From assembly GCF_035946395.1 (NCBI RefSeq), contig NZ_DASYZI010000402.1, forward strand, positions 1 to 27,136: a stretch of DNA of 27,136 nucleotides, in the 5' to 3' direction. The stretch is from Actinocrinis sp035946395. Lineage in GTDB: Bacteria; Actinomycetota; Actinomycetes; Streptomycetales; Catenulisporaceae. Positions 1 to 7,611 of this stretch are shown piece by piece (position 1 is the stretch's first letter; every line of letters starts with the position of its first letter). Both the position numbers and the translations under genes were made by a program. Below the pieces are notes generated by a model. That model had not been told where the DNA came from, searched no databases, and saw nothing but the letters and a program-made list of their open reading frames with translations.

Positions 1-637
1 CATCGCGGATCATCTGTGAGGTGCGGCCGGCTTGCTTCAAGTCGTCGTTGACGGTGCAGGTGACGGCCAGGTCGGCGGGATCGACGTCGGTGTCGATCCA
101 CGGGCCGAGCGGGCAGAAGGTGTCGAAACCCTTTGCTCTCCCCCACTGCACCTCGGCGCGTTGCAGGTCGCGCGCGGTCACGTCGTTGGCGCAGGTGTAG
201 CCGAGGATGACGTCTTTGGCGCGATCGCGCGGCACCTGGCGGCAGAGGCGGCCGATCACGATGGCGAGTTCCGCCTCGAAGTGCACTTCCTTGGAGATCT
301 CGGGATAGGCGATCGTCTCGTTCGGGCCGATGACGCTGGTCGAGGGCTTGAGGAAGGTGATGGCGACCTCGGGGACCTCGTGGCCGAGTTCCTTTGCGTG
401 GTCGGCGTAGTTGCGGCCGATCGCGGCGATCTTGCTGGGCAGGACCGGGGCGAGCAGACGCACCTCGTCCAGCGGCCAAGCGCGGCCGGTCGGCTGCGGG
501 TCCGGGGTGAAGGGGTGGCCGGCCAGCTCGGCGATCACCATGGCGTCGGGCCGGTCCGGCTCGCCCTCGACCAGGCCGAAGCGCACGGACCCGGCGTCGG
601 CTGCGGTATCCGGCAGGGAGAATCTCGCGATGCGCAC
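1..637 (-). CDS. FAH-family (fumarylacetoacetate hydrolase-like) protein, 3' end outside the window
   Basis: The minus strand reads open from a GTG at 637 (protein begins MRIARFSLPDTAADAG) to the window edge, about 212 residues with no stop. Typical FAH-superfamily blocks are visible: KIAAIGRNYADHAKELG, then FLKPSTSVIGPNETI, then HFEAELAIVIG with the acidic metal ligands, then GYTCANDVTARDLQ and KGFDTFCPLGPW. Family members are Mg-dependent hydrolases, isomerases or decarboxylases acting on 2-oxo acids such as acylpyruvates; the exact substrate cannot be told from sequence. The N-terminal half is the short DUF2437-like cap seen in actinobacterial members. The gene follows cimA on the same strand with about 107 bp between them, so co-transcription is possible. 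The C-terminal part of the catalytic domain is not seen. Confidence 0.88.
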   Translation of the reverse strand, partial: MRIARFSLPDTAADAGSVRFGLVEGEPDRPDAMVIAELAGHPFTPDPQPTGRAWPLDEVRLLAPVLPSKIAAIGRNYADHAKELGHEVPEVAITFLKPSTSVIGPNETIAYPEISKEVHFEAELAIVIGRLCRQVPRDRAKDVILGYTCANDVTARDLQRAEVQWGRAKGFDTFCPLGPWIDTDVDPADLAVTCTVNDDLKQAGRTSQMIRD

Positions 638-744
638 GGCTCTGAGCCTACCTGGAGGTGACGATGGCGATGGAACGCATCGTCGGTGCCGGCTCAGGGC
701 TGGCTCAGTGCCGACTCGGTGCCAGCTCTGGTGATCGGCGGTTG

Positions 745-2340
745 TCAGCGGTGGTCGCGCAGGAGGCCGTAGGTGACGGCGTCCACGATCGCGGTCCACG
801 AGGCGGCGACGATGTTCTCCTCCACGCCGACGGTCGACCAGTTCGCTTCGCCGTCGCTCGTCTCGATCAGCACGCGGGTGCGTGACGACGTGCCGTGATC
901 GCCTTCGAGGATGCGCACCTTGTAGTCGGTCAGTTCGAGGCGGCCGAGCCCGGGGTAGAGCTGGCCGAGGGCTTGGCGCAGCGCGGTGTCGAGCGCGTTG
1001 ACCGGGCCGTTGCCTTCGCCGGTGGCGATGATCCGCTCGCCCTTGGCGTGCACCTTGACGGTGGCCTCGCTCACGTGGCGGCCGTCCGCGGTCTCCTCGA
1101 CGATCACCCGCCAGGACTCGACGGTGAAGAACGAGGCGGGCTCGCCGTCGAGTTCGGTGCGCAGGAGCAGTTCGAACGAGGCGTCTGCGGCCTCGAAGGA
1201 GTGCCCCGAGGCTTCGAGTTCCTTGACCCGGTCGGTGATCCGGGTGAGCGCGGCGCGGTCGCCGGACAGGTCGTAGCCCAGTTCGCGGCTCTTGAGCTCG
1301 ATGTTGGAGCGGCCAGCCATGTCGGAGACCAGCACCCGCATGTCGTTGCCTACAACTGCCGGGTCGATGTGCTGGTAGAGGTCGGCGTCGGCCTTGAGCG
1401 CGGAGGCGTGGATGCCGGCCTTGTGCGCGAACGCGGAGAAGCCGACGTACGGCTGCTTGCTGTACGGCGCGACGTTGGTCACCTCGGAGATCGCGTGCGC
1501 GATCCGGGTCATCTCGGCGAGGGAGGCGTCGGGCACCACCCGGCGGTTCTTCTTGAGCTGGAGGTTGGCGACGATGGTGAACAGGTTCGCGTTGCCGGTG
1601 CGCTCGCCGTAGCCGTTGGCCGCGCCCTGCACGTGCGTGGCCCCGGCGTCGATCGCGGCAAGGGAGTTGGCGACCGCGCAACCGGAGTCGTCGTGGCAGT
1701 GGATGCCGATGCGGGCCGAGGTGCTGGCGACGACGTCGGCCACAGCGTCGCCGATCTGGTTCGGCAGCATGCCGCCGTTGGTGTCGCAGAGCGCGACGAG
1801 GTCCGCGCCGGCCTCGACGGCGGTACGCACGCATTCGAACGCGTAGTCGCGGTCGAGCAGGTAGCCGTCGAAGAAGTGCTCCGCGTCGACGAAGACCCGT
1901 CGGCCCTCGGCGACGAGGTGGGTGACGGTGTCCCGCCACATCGCCAGGTTCTCGCGCAGGTCGGTCTTGAGCGCGAGCTCGACGTGGCGGGGGTGCGCCT
2001 TCGCGACGAGGGTCACGATCGGCGCGCCGGATTCGCGCAGTGCGGCCACCAGGGGGTCGTCGGCGGCCTTCACACCGGAACGGCGGGTCATGCCGAACGC
2101 GGCGAGCTGCGCGTGCTTCAGCTCTAGCTCTGTTTGAGCGCGTCTGAAGAATTCGGTGTCCTTGGGGTTCGCCCCGGGCCAACCGCCCTCGATGAATCCG
2201 ACCGCGAGCCCGTCGAGGTGCCGAGCGATGGCGAGTTTGTCGGCGACCGAGGGGCTCAGCCCCTCCTGCTGCATGCCGTCGCGCAGCGTGGTGTCGTAGA
2301 CGTGGAAGTCGTCGCTCTTCACGCTCTTCACGCTGGTCAT
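745..2340 (-). CDS. cimA: citramalate synthase
   Basis: 531 residues. The enzyme condenses pyruvate and acetyl-CoA to (R)-citramalate, giving 2-oxobutyrate for isoleucine without threonine. The DRE-TIM HMGL-like barrel is clear: DTTLRDGMQQEG (R20, D21 at the active site), the metal-binding HCHDD (H214, H216) and GAANGYGERTGNANL. The last 140 residues or so form the LeuA-type dimerisation and allosteric domain. The length and the V/MxxYDTTLRDG start fit the CimA subgroup better than ordinary LeuA. The ATG at 2340 is preferred because GAGGAAGCGACC lies directly upstream; a longer open frame to 2412 runs through the attenuator hairpin and is rejected. Family assignment is firm. The choice of citramalate over isopropylmalate synthase rests on recall of the subgroup and on the Ile-Ile leader. 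Confidence 0.9.
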   Translation of the reverse strand: MTSVKSVKSDDFHVYDTTLRDGMQQEGLSPSVADKLAIARHLDGLAVGFIEGGWPGANPKDTEFFRRAQTELELKHAQLAAFGMTRRSGVKAADDPLVAALRESGAPIVTLVAKAHPRHVELALKTDLRENLAMWRDTVTHLVAEGRRVFVDAEHFFDGYLLDRDYAFECVRTAVEAGADLVALCDTNGGMLPNQIGDAVADVVASTSARIGIHCHDDSGCAVANSLAAIDAGATHVQGAANGYGERTGNANLFTIVANLQLKKNRRVVPDASLAEMTRIAHAISEVTNVAPYSKQPYVGFSAFAHKAGIHASALKADADLYQHIDPAVVGNDMRVLVSDMAGRSNIELKSRELGYDLSGDRAALTRITDRVKELEASGHSFEAADASFELLLRTELDGEPASFFTVESWRVIVEETADGRHVSEATVKVHAKGERIIATGEGNGPVNALDTALRQALGQLYPGLGRLELTDYKVRILEGDHGTSSRTRVLIETSDGEANWSTVGVEENIVAASWTAIVDAVTYGLLRDHR

Positions 2341-2370
2341 GGTCGCTTCCTCGCTCTCGGGTGGTGGACC

Positions 2371-2406
2371 GAAAAACAAAAGACCCCTCGCGGTCGCGAG
2401 AGGTCT
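2371..2406 (-). terminator. attenuator terminator in the cimA leader
   Basis: Read on the minus strand, AGACCTCTCGCG and CGCGAGGGGTCT form a 12-bp stem with one mismatch and a 2-nt loop (2381-2406), followed at once by a T-rich tract (TTTTGTTTTT). It lies 41 nt before the cimA ATG and after a short leader frame, the normal layout of a transcription attenuator. An upstream competing stem, GCCGAGG with CCTCGGC, begins right after the two Ile codons of the leader peptide. Confidence 0.8.
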
Positions 2407-2437
2407 GCGCATCGGCGGCGGGCCGAGGAATCACCGT

Positions 2438-2485
2438 TCAGCCCTGTGCTGATGCGCCTCGGCTAATAATCTGCCGGGTCCACAT
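2438..2485 (-). CDS. putative cimA leader peptide (Ile-Ile)
   Basis: A 15-codon frame reads MWTRQIISRGASAQG. The two adjacent isoleucines use ATT ATT, which is unusual where ATC dominates, and isoleucine is the end product of the pathway that cimA starts. The stop lies 32 nt before the terminator hairpin. There is no ribosome binding site, but a -10-like CAGACT ends 7 nt before the ATG, so the transcript may start at the ATG. Seen directly: frame, codons and hairpin. Inferred: isoleucine-responsive attenuation. I do not recall this exact peptide from the literature. Confidence 0.6.
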   Translation of the reverse strand: MWTRQIISRGASAQG

Positions 2486-2492
2486 GGCCGCG

Positions 2493-2522
2493 AGTCTGCC
2501 ACGGTTTCAGCGGCGTGAACAA
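2493..2522 (-). promoter_or_regulatory. candidate promoter of the cimA leader
   Basis: On the minus strand, TTGTTC (2522-2517) and CAGACT (2498-2493) are 18 nt apart, and CAGACT ends 7 nt before the leader ATG at 2485. This spacing is the same as at the ilvB leader. The -10 match is imperfect (C instead of T at its first base). Confidence 0.45.
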
Positions 2523-2543
2523 CGTGGTCCGCTATGTGGGATG

Positions 2544-2577
2544 CGGTGAAGCCCCTGTGTCATCAGGGGCTTCACCG
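2544..2577 (-). terminator. intrinsic hairpin after ilvE
   Basis: A perfect 14-bp inverted repeat (2544-2557 with 2564-2577, loop of 6 nt) lies 32 bp past the ilvE stop and just upstream of the cimA promoter. No T-tract follows on either strand, so it may act as an RNA-stabilising 3' end or a weak terminator. It separates the ilvE and cimA transcripts. Confidence 0.7.
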
Positions 2578-2609
2578 GGTTCGTGGCACGGGAGGGAATG
2601 CGGGGCAGG

Positions 2610-3710
2610 TCAGTCCTCGATCTTGTAGAGCCAGCCGTGCTTGTCCGGGACGACGCCGCGCTGGATGCCGAGAAGGTGCTCCCGCAGGCGCATGGTGACC
2701 GCGCCGGGAGTGCCGTCGGCGACGGTGAACTCCTCGGTCTTCGACTTCACACGGCCGACCGGGGTGACCACGGCGGCCGTGCCGCAGCCGAACACCTCGG
2801 TCAGCGCCCCGGAGGCGGCGTCGGCGCGCCACTGCGCGACCGAGATCCGGCCCTCCTCGGCCGGGATGCCGAGATCGGCCGCGGCCGTCAGCAGCGAGTC
2901 GCGGGTGATGCCGGGCAGCAGCGAGCCGGACAGGCCGGGGGTGAGCAGCCGTGCGTCGTCGCCTTCGCCGTACACGAAGAACAGGTTGTTCGAGCCCATC
3001 TCCTCGACGTAGCGGTGCTCGACCGCGTCGAGCCAGCAAACCTGGTCGCAGCCCTCTTCCACGGCCTGCGCCTGGGCCATGAACGACGCGGCGTAGTTGC
3101 CCGCGCACTTGGCCTCGCCGGTGCCGCCGGGCGCGGCGCGCACGTAGTCCTCGCAGAGCCAGACCCGCACCGGCTTGATCCCGCCGCTGAAGTAGGCGCC
3201 GGCCGGCGAGGCGATCAGCAGGAACAGGTACTCCCCGGCCGGCCGGTTCACGCCGAGGCCGCTCTCCGTGGCGAACATGAACGGACGCAGGTAGAGCGAC
3301 TTCTCCGGATCGTCCGGCACCCACGCCGCGTCCTGGCGGACGAGGGCGTCGATCGCGCCGAGGAACAGTTCCCCGGGCATCTCGGGCATGCCCATCCGGC
3401 GGGCCGAGCGGATCATCCGCGCGGCGTTGGACTGCGGGCGGAACGAGGCGATCGAGCCGTCCTGCTGGCGGTAGGCCTTGAGGCCCTCGAAGATCTCCTG
3501 GCCGTAGTGCAGTGCGGCGGTCGCCGGGTCGAGCTCGATCGGGCCGTAGGGGCGCAGCTGCGCGTCGTGCCAGCCGCGGCCCGCGGTGTACTTGATCGTG
3601 ACCATGTGGTCGGTGAAGTGCTTGCCGAAACCGGGATCGGCGAGAATCGCGGCGCGCTGGGCGGCCGCGAGCGGCTCACTGGTCGGTTTGAGCTCGATGG
3701 TCGTCGTCAT
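2610..3710 (-). CDS. ilvE: branched-chain amino acid aminotransferase
   Basis: 366 residues, the usual length of actinobacterial BCAT. It performs the final PLP-dependent transamination of the 2-oxo acids to Val, Leu and Ile. Fold-type IV hallmarks are visible: HYGQEIFEGLKAY near 68-80, RPFMFATESGLG, and the PLP lysine K201 in GEAKCAGNYAAS. EEMGSNNLFFVYG and LPGITRDSLL contribute to the cofactor phosphate site. The ATG at 3710 has AGAGGAC nine bases upstream. The gene lies 131 bp downstream of leuB; the gap carries a hairpin at 3754-3793. Confidence is high. Confidence 0.96.
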   Translation of the reverse strand: MTTTIELKPTSEPLAAAQRAAILADPGFGKHFTDHMVTIKYTAGRGWHDAQLRPYGPIELDPATAALHYGQEIFEGLKAYRQQDGSIASFRPQSNAARMIRSARRMGMPEMPGELFLGAIDALVRQDAAWVPDDPEKSLYLRPFMFATESGLGVNRPAGEYLFLLIASPAGAYFSGGIKPVRVWLCEDYVRAAPGGTGEAKCAGNYAASFMAQAQAVEEGCDQVCWLDAVEHRYVEEMGSNNLFFVYGEGDDARLLTPGLSGSLLPGITRDSLLTAAADLGIPAEEGRISVAQWRADAASGALTEVFGCGTAAVVTPVGRVKSKTEEFTVADGTPGAVTMRLREHLLGIQRGVVPDKHGWLYKIED

Positions 3711-3753
3711 CGCTGGTGTCCTCTTATGTGGTGGCCGGTGCCGGTCGGTGACC

Positions 3754-3793
3754 GTGACGGCCCCCGCGAAGGGACACGGTGCGGGACCGTCAC
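3754..3793 (-). promoter_or_regulatory. leader hairpin upstream of ilvE
   Basis: GTGACGG (7 bp) plus CCCGC (5 bp) pair across the ilvE 5' region with one small internal asymmetry: 3754-3760 with 3787-3793, and 3763-3767 with 3781-3785. No T-tract follows, so it is not an obvious terminator, and no Leu/Val/Ile-rich leader frame was found. It may be a 5'-UTR stem or the 3' end of the leuB transcript. Confidence 0.4.
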
Positions 3794-3841
3794 ACTGACT
3801 TTTCTCGCCTAGTGAGACGGTAACCCAATACGACTACCGAC

Positions 3842-5044
3842 TCATCTGTCTACCCCGGCCGCGTCGCCGGACGTCTCGCCGGGTACGCCGGTGCGGACCG
3901 CCGTCACCTGCGCGGCGATGGCGTCGCCCACCTCGGCGGTGGTGCGTGGGCCGAGCTTGGCCCGCTCGGCGAGATCCGCCTCGGCGGCTGCCTCGATGGC
4001 GCGCGCCGCGGCCGAAAGCCCGGGGCCGTGGCCGTGCTCGGCGAGGTGGTGCAGGAGCAGCGCGCCCGAAAGGATCGCCGCGGTGGGGTCGGCCTTCCCG
4101 GTACCGGCGATGTCCGGAGCCGAACCGTGTACGGGCTCGAACATCGAGGGGAAGGCGCCGTCCGGGTTGACGTTCCCGGAGGCGGCCAGGCCGATGCCGC
4201 CGGTCACGGCTGCGGCCAGGTCCGTGATGATGTCGCCGAAGAGGTTGTCGGTGACGATCACGTCGAAGCGCTCGGGCGCGGTGGTCAGGAAGATGGTGGC
4301 CGCGTCCACGTGCAGGTAGTCGGTGGTTACCTCGGGGTACTCGGCCGCGACCGCGTCGAAGATCCGCTTCCACAGCCGCCCGGCGTATACCAGGACGTTG
4401 TTCTTGTGCACGAGCGTGAGCTTGCGGCGCGGCCGGGCGGCGGCGCGGGCGAAGGCGTCGCGCACCACGCGCTCGATGCCGAACGCGGTGTTGAGCGAAA
4501 CCTCGGTCGCCACCTCCTGCGGGGTACCGGTGCGCAGCGAACCGCCGTTGCCCGTGTACGGGCCCTCGGTGCCCTCCCGCACCACCACGAAGTCGATCGG
4601 CGCCTCACTGCGCAGCGGGCCGGTCACGCCCGGGAACAGCTTGGAAGGCCGCAGGTTCACGTAGTGGTCGAACGCGAAGCGCAGCCGCAGCAACAGCCCG
4701 CGCTCCAGCACGCCGCTGGGAACGGTCGGGTCGCCGACCGCGCCGAGCAGGATCGCGTCGTGGCCGCGCAGCCGCTCCAGGGTCTCGTCGGCCAGCGTCT
4801 CCCCGGTGGCGTGCCAGTGCTGGGCGCCGAGGTCGTACTCGGTGGTCCCGAGTCCGACCCGATCAGGCAGCGCCGCGCGCAACACCTTGAGCGCCTCGGC
4901 GGTGACCTCGGGGCCGATGCCGTCGCCGCCGATGACGGCGAGGTCGATCAACTGCCGGCCTGTGCCGGTTGACTGCGCGGTACCAACTGACTGCACAGTG
5001 CTGGTTGACGGGGTTTCATCAGACGACGCCGTGCTGGAGACCAT
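3842..5044 (-). CDS. leuB: 3-isopropylmalate dehydrogenase
   Basis: 400 residues from the ATG at 5044. It oxidises and decarboxylates 3-isopropylmalate to 2-oxoisocaproate for leucine. Visible motifs: LAVIGGDGIGPEVT, LRLRFAFDHYVNLRPSKL, REGTEGPYTGNGG, the catalytic HKNN region, VTDNLFGDIITDLAAAVTGG, and the NAD-binding FEPVHGSAPDIAG. About 34 residues precede the first conserved strand, longer than usual. They contain three degenerate six-residue repeats (STSTVQ, SVGTAQ, STGTGR). No ribosome binding site precedes the ATG, but TAGGCT ends 7 nt upstream, which suggests a leaderless mRNA. A shorter start inside the repeat region cannot be excluded. Product confidence is high; start confidence is moderate. 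Confidence 0.94.
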   Translation of the reverse strand: MVSSTASSDETPSTSTVQSVGTAQSTGTGRQLIDLAVIGGDGIGPEVTAEALKVLRAALPDRVGLGTTEYDLGAQHWHATGETLADETLERLRGHDAILLGAVGDPTVPSGVLERGLLLRLRFAFDHYVNLRPSKLFPGVTGPLRSEAPIDFVVVREGTEGPYTGNGGSLRTGTPQEVATEVSLNTAFGIERVVRDAFARAAARPRRKLTLVHKNNVLVYAGRLWKRIFDAVAAEYPEVTTDYLHVDAATIFLTTAPERFDVIVTDNLFGDIITDLAAAVTGGIGLAASGNVNPDGAFPSMFEPVHGSAPDIAGTGKADPTAAILSGALLLHHLAEHGHGPGLSAAARAIEAAAEADLAERAKLGPRTTAEVGDAIAAQVTAVRTGVPGETSGDAAGVDR

Positions 5045-5051
5045 GCGGGCG

Positions 5052-5057
5052 AGCCTA
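5052..5057 (-). promoter_or_regulatory. candidate -10 of a leaderless leuB promoter
   Basis: The TANNNT hexamer TAGGCT ends exactly 7 nt before the leuB ATG and no Shine-Dalgarno sequence is present. The -35 is poor (TGTTTA-like at 17 nt). Confidence 0.45.
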
Positions 5058-5073
5058 ACGCTCGTCTCGCCGC

Positions 5074-5358
5074 TTAAACACCGACCGTCCGCGATATGGA
5101 ACGCACTACTTCGCGGCGGCTGCGGCGCGCCTCGGCCCGCGCCGCAGCCGACCGGGCCGAGTCGCCGGTAGTCGCGGTGTCCGCCGCGCTCGCGGCGGGC
5201 GTGCCCGCGCTCGCACCGGGCTCGTCGTCGCGCCAGTCGTAGGCGTCCTGCAAAGCGCGCCGGGCGTGTGCCCGTGCGTCGCCCTCGTCCGCGGGCGCAC
5301 CGAGGGTGCGCGCGGCCGAGGCAGGTCGCGTCCGATCGCCGTTCTCGTGCTCGTACAT
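5074..5358 (-). CDS. small hypothetical protein, 94 aa
   Basis: The frame has strongly GC-biased third codon positions along its length, as real genes here do, and ends 29 bp before the leuB start on the same strand. AGGGACGG lies just upstream of the ATG. The product has an N-terminal polar part (MYEHENGDRTRPAS), an acidic middle (QDAYDWRDDEPGA), an Ala/Thr linker and an Arg-rich C-terminus (ARAEARRSRREVVRS). There is no membrane segment or signal peptide; it is probably cytoplasmic and largely disordered. I do not recognise a family. A spurious frame is the alternative. Confidence 0.55.
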   Translation of the reverse strand: MYEHENGDRTRPASAARTLGAPADEGDARAHARRALQDAYDWRDDEPGASAGTPAASAADTATTGDSARSAAARAEARRSRREVVRSISRTVGV

Positions 5359-5589
5359 CGTGTTCCGTCCCTGGCCAGAGGTGAGTGCTACTGGCGGCTG
5401 GTCGTCATAGCTGCGGGTACGGACACGTTTGGCTTGTGGCCGAAAACGCGGTCCTGACCGGACCCGGCCGGCGCGCGGGGTGATGCGCCGATACTCGGAA
5501 GTCCTAGCAATTCAAGGTACCTGCCGGCGCGGCCGTTGTCTCTCCCATTGCTCGGACGTCCTATTATCTGAGACGTCGCAGAACACGTA
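5359..5589. other. non-coding gap between the small hypothetical gene and the serA terminator
   Basis: With the serA terminator that follows, this makes a gene-free stretch of about 324 bases (5359-5682). It should contain the promoter of the small hypothetical gene. Two GACGTC palindromes (5555-5560 and 5572-5577, the first inside GGACGTCC) flank an AT-rich TATTATCTGA. On the minus strand this gives a GATAAT hexamer that could be a -10. I see no RNA gene and no further coding frame. Confidence 0.4.
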
Positions 5590-5618
5590 GACCCCCGCTC
5601 CGAGCCGGAGCGGGGGTC
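5590..5618 (-). terminator. terminator of serA
   Basis: A perfect 13-bp stem (5590-5602 with 5606-5618) closes a 3-nt loop 65 bp beyond the serA stop. It is followed on the minus strand by TCTACGTGTTCT, a modest T-rich tail. Confidence 0.8.
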
Positions 5619-5682
5619 GGTTGCGTCCGTGATGACGTTGAACGCTCAGGTCACGGCGGTGCCGGAGTACAGCGGCGCCGGA

Positions 5683-7269
5683 TTACGGCAGCGAGACCGC
5701 GCGGCCCCAGGAGGCGCCGACGGCGTCGGAGATCTCGGTGAGCACCTCGGCCGGGATCGCGGAGTCCACGGTCAGAGCGATCAGCGTCTCGCCGCCCTTG
5801 GCCGAGCGGGAGACCTGCATCCCGGCGATGTTGATGTTGGACTCGCCGAGCAGGCCGCCGACGAGGCCGACCACGCCGGGGCGGTCGACGTACTGGAAGA
5901 AGGCCGAGTGCTCGGAGAGCGCCAGATCCACGGTGAAGCCGTTGATGTCGACGATCTTCTCGGCGGACCGCGGGCCGGACAGCGTGCCGGAGACCGAGAC
6001 CACCTCGCCGGAGGCGAGGGTGCCGCGCACGGTCACCACGTTGCGGTAGTCCGGGGACTCGGAGGTGGTGGTCAGCCGCACTTCGAGGCCGCGCTCCTGG
6101 GCCAGCAGCGGGGCGTTGACGTAGGAGACCGAGCCCTCGACGACGTCGGCGAACACGCCCTTGAGCGCGGAGAGCTCCAGCACCTTGACATCGTGCTGGG
6201 TGATCTCGCCGGCCACGATCACGTCGAGCTGCTGGGCGCCACCGCCGGCCAGGCCGGTGAACAGCCGGCCGAGGTTCTCGGCCAGCGGCAGGCCGGGGCG
6301 CACGTCCTCGGCGATGGTGCCGCCCTGCACGTTGACCGCGTCCGGCACCAGTTCGCCGGCCAGCGCCTGGCGCACCGAGCGGGCCACCGCGATGCCCGCC
6401 TTCTCCTGCGCCTCGTCAGTCGAGGCGCCCAGGTGCGGGGTGACCACGACCGAGTCCAGCTCGAACAGCGGCGAGTCGGTGCACGGCTCCTTCGCGTACA
6501 CGTCGATGCCGGCGCCGGCGACCCGGCCCTCCTTGATCGCGGCGGCCAGCGCGGTCTCGTCCACCAGACCGCCGCGGGCGACGTTGATGATCCGCACGGT
6601 CGGCTTGACCTTGCGCAGCGCCTCCTCGCCGATCAGACCGAGCGTCTCGGGGGTCTTGGGCATGTGCACGGTGATGAAGTCCGAGGCGGCCAGCAGTTCG
6701 TCGAGGGTGACCAGCTGCGCGCCGATCTGCGCGGCCTTTCCGGCCTGCACGTACGGGTCGTAGGCCAGCAGCTTCACGCCGAACGGCAGCAGCCGCGCGG
6801 CGACCAGGGCGCCGATGCGGCCGAGGCCGACGATGCCGACGCTCTTGCCGTCCAGCTCGATGCCGGTGTACTTCGAGCGGGCCCACTTGCCGCCCTTGAG
6901 CGCGGCGTTGGCGCTGGCCAGGTTGCGGGCGCTGGCCAGGATGTGCGCGATGGTCAGCTCGGCGGCGGAGATGATGTTCGAGGTCGGGGCGTTGACCACC
7001 ATCGCGCCGGCCTTGGTGGCCGCGGTGATGTCCACGTTGTCCAGGCCGACCCCGGCACGGGCGATGACGCGCAGCCGCTTGGCGGCCGCGATCGCCTCGG
7101 CGTCGACCTGGGTGGCCGAGCGCACCAGGATCGCGTCGACGTCGGCGATGGCCGGCAGCAGCTGGGCGCGGTCGGCCCCGTCGCAGTACCGGACTTCGAA
7201 GTCGGGGCCGAGGGCCTCGACGGTGGCGGGGCTGAGCTCTTCGGCGATGAGCACCACGGGCTTGGGCAC
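5683..7269 (-). CDS. serA: D-3-phosphoglycerate dehydrogenase
   Basis: 528 residues from the GTG at 7269, matching the long actinobacterial type. It oxidises 3-phosphoglycerate to 3-phosphohydroxypyruvate, the first step of serine synthesis. Domains: catalytic and NAD-binding halves (GLGRIG, 148-153; catalytic R232 in NVARGG, E261 in VYAKEP, H279 in TPHLG), then an intervening regulatory domain around 320-450, then a C-terminal ACT domain (about 455-528) with the RPGVVGLVGGLLGESNINIAG serine-binding region. GGAGGACACCGAAC upstream of the GTG decides the start; open frame continues upstream but has no such site. In Streptomyces serA sits next to ilvC; here two other genes intervene. Confidence 0.96.
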   Translation of the reverse strand: MPKPVVLIAEELSPATVEALGPDFEVRYCDGADRAQLLPAIADVDAILVRSATQVDAEAIAAAKRLRVIARAGVGLDNVDITAATKAGAMVVNAPTSNIISAAELTIAHILASARNLASANAALKGGKWARSKYTGIELDGKSVGIVGLGRIGALVAARLLPFGVKLLAYDPYVQAGKAAQIGAQLVTLDELLAASDFITVHMPKTPETLGLIGEEALRKVKPTVRIINVARGGLVDETALAAAIKEGRVAGAGIDVYAKEPCTDSPLFELDSVVVTPHLGASTDEAQEKAGIAVARSVRQALAGELVPDAVNVQGGTIAEDVRPGLPLAENLGRLFTGLAGGGAQQLDVIVAGEITQHDVKVLELSALKGVFADVVEGSVSYVNAPLLAQERGLEVRLTTTSESPDYRNVVTVRGTLASGEVVSVSGTLSGPRSAEKIVDINGFTVDLALSEHSAFFQYVDRPGVVGLVGGLLGESNINIAGMQVSRSAKGGETLIALTVDSAIPAEVLTEISDAVGASWGRAVSLP

Positions 7270-7611
7270 GTTCGGTGTCCTCCGGTCGTCCGTCAGGGGG
7301 AATAACGGAAATGCGCCCGGGGCCACCACGCTGTGGTCCTGGCAGATTGAAACGGCTGTAGCACCGTTGTGTTAACTCTGGATGTCCTGCAACCGCTCTG
7401 GGGCCATGGTACAGATTCGGCGGCGAGAATCGAGGCCCCGAAAGCGGGTCGTTCCGATACCCGCACGACGCCTGTGGGTAGCGGTGCGGACACGTTCCGC
7501 CAGCTCGCCGCGCACTCCATGCCATCACAGCACGCTGAGGCTCTCCGCGTGATGACATGCCGCCGACCAAGTGTAAGAGGTCTCAGGCGGCGGGGCTCCG
7601 GCACCGCGCGG
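7270..7611. other. non-coding gap between the solute-binding protein gene and serA
   Basis: 342 bases without a convincing gene. On the minus strand TTAACA and TTCAAT are 18 nt apart about 100 nt before serA and are a weak promoter candidate. A small CCAC/GTGG hairpin lies near 7327-7337. An imperfect inverted repeat (ATGcCATCAC with GTGATGaCAT, about 7519-7558) could end the upstream lipoprotein transcript. Open frames here lack ribosome binding sites and family similarity. Confidence 0.4.

Noticed and set aside
2341..2412. Extended N-terminus for cimA
   Set aside because: The extension is encoded by the attenuator hairpin and T-tract, while a ribosome binding site precedes the internal ATG.
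5629..7305. Plus-strand frame opposite serA as a possible gene driven from the GACGTC region
   Set aside because: It is fully antisense to serA, has Gly/Asp/Arg-rich low-complexity translation and no ribosome binding site.
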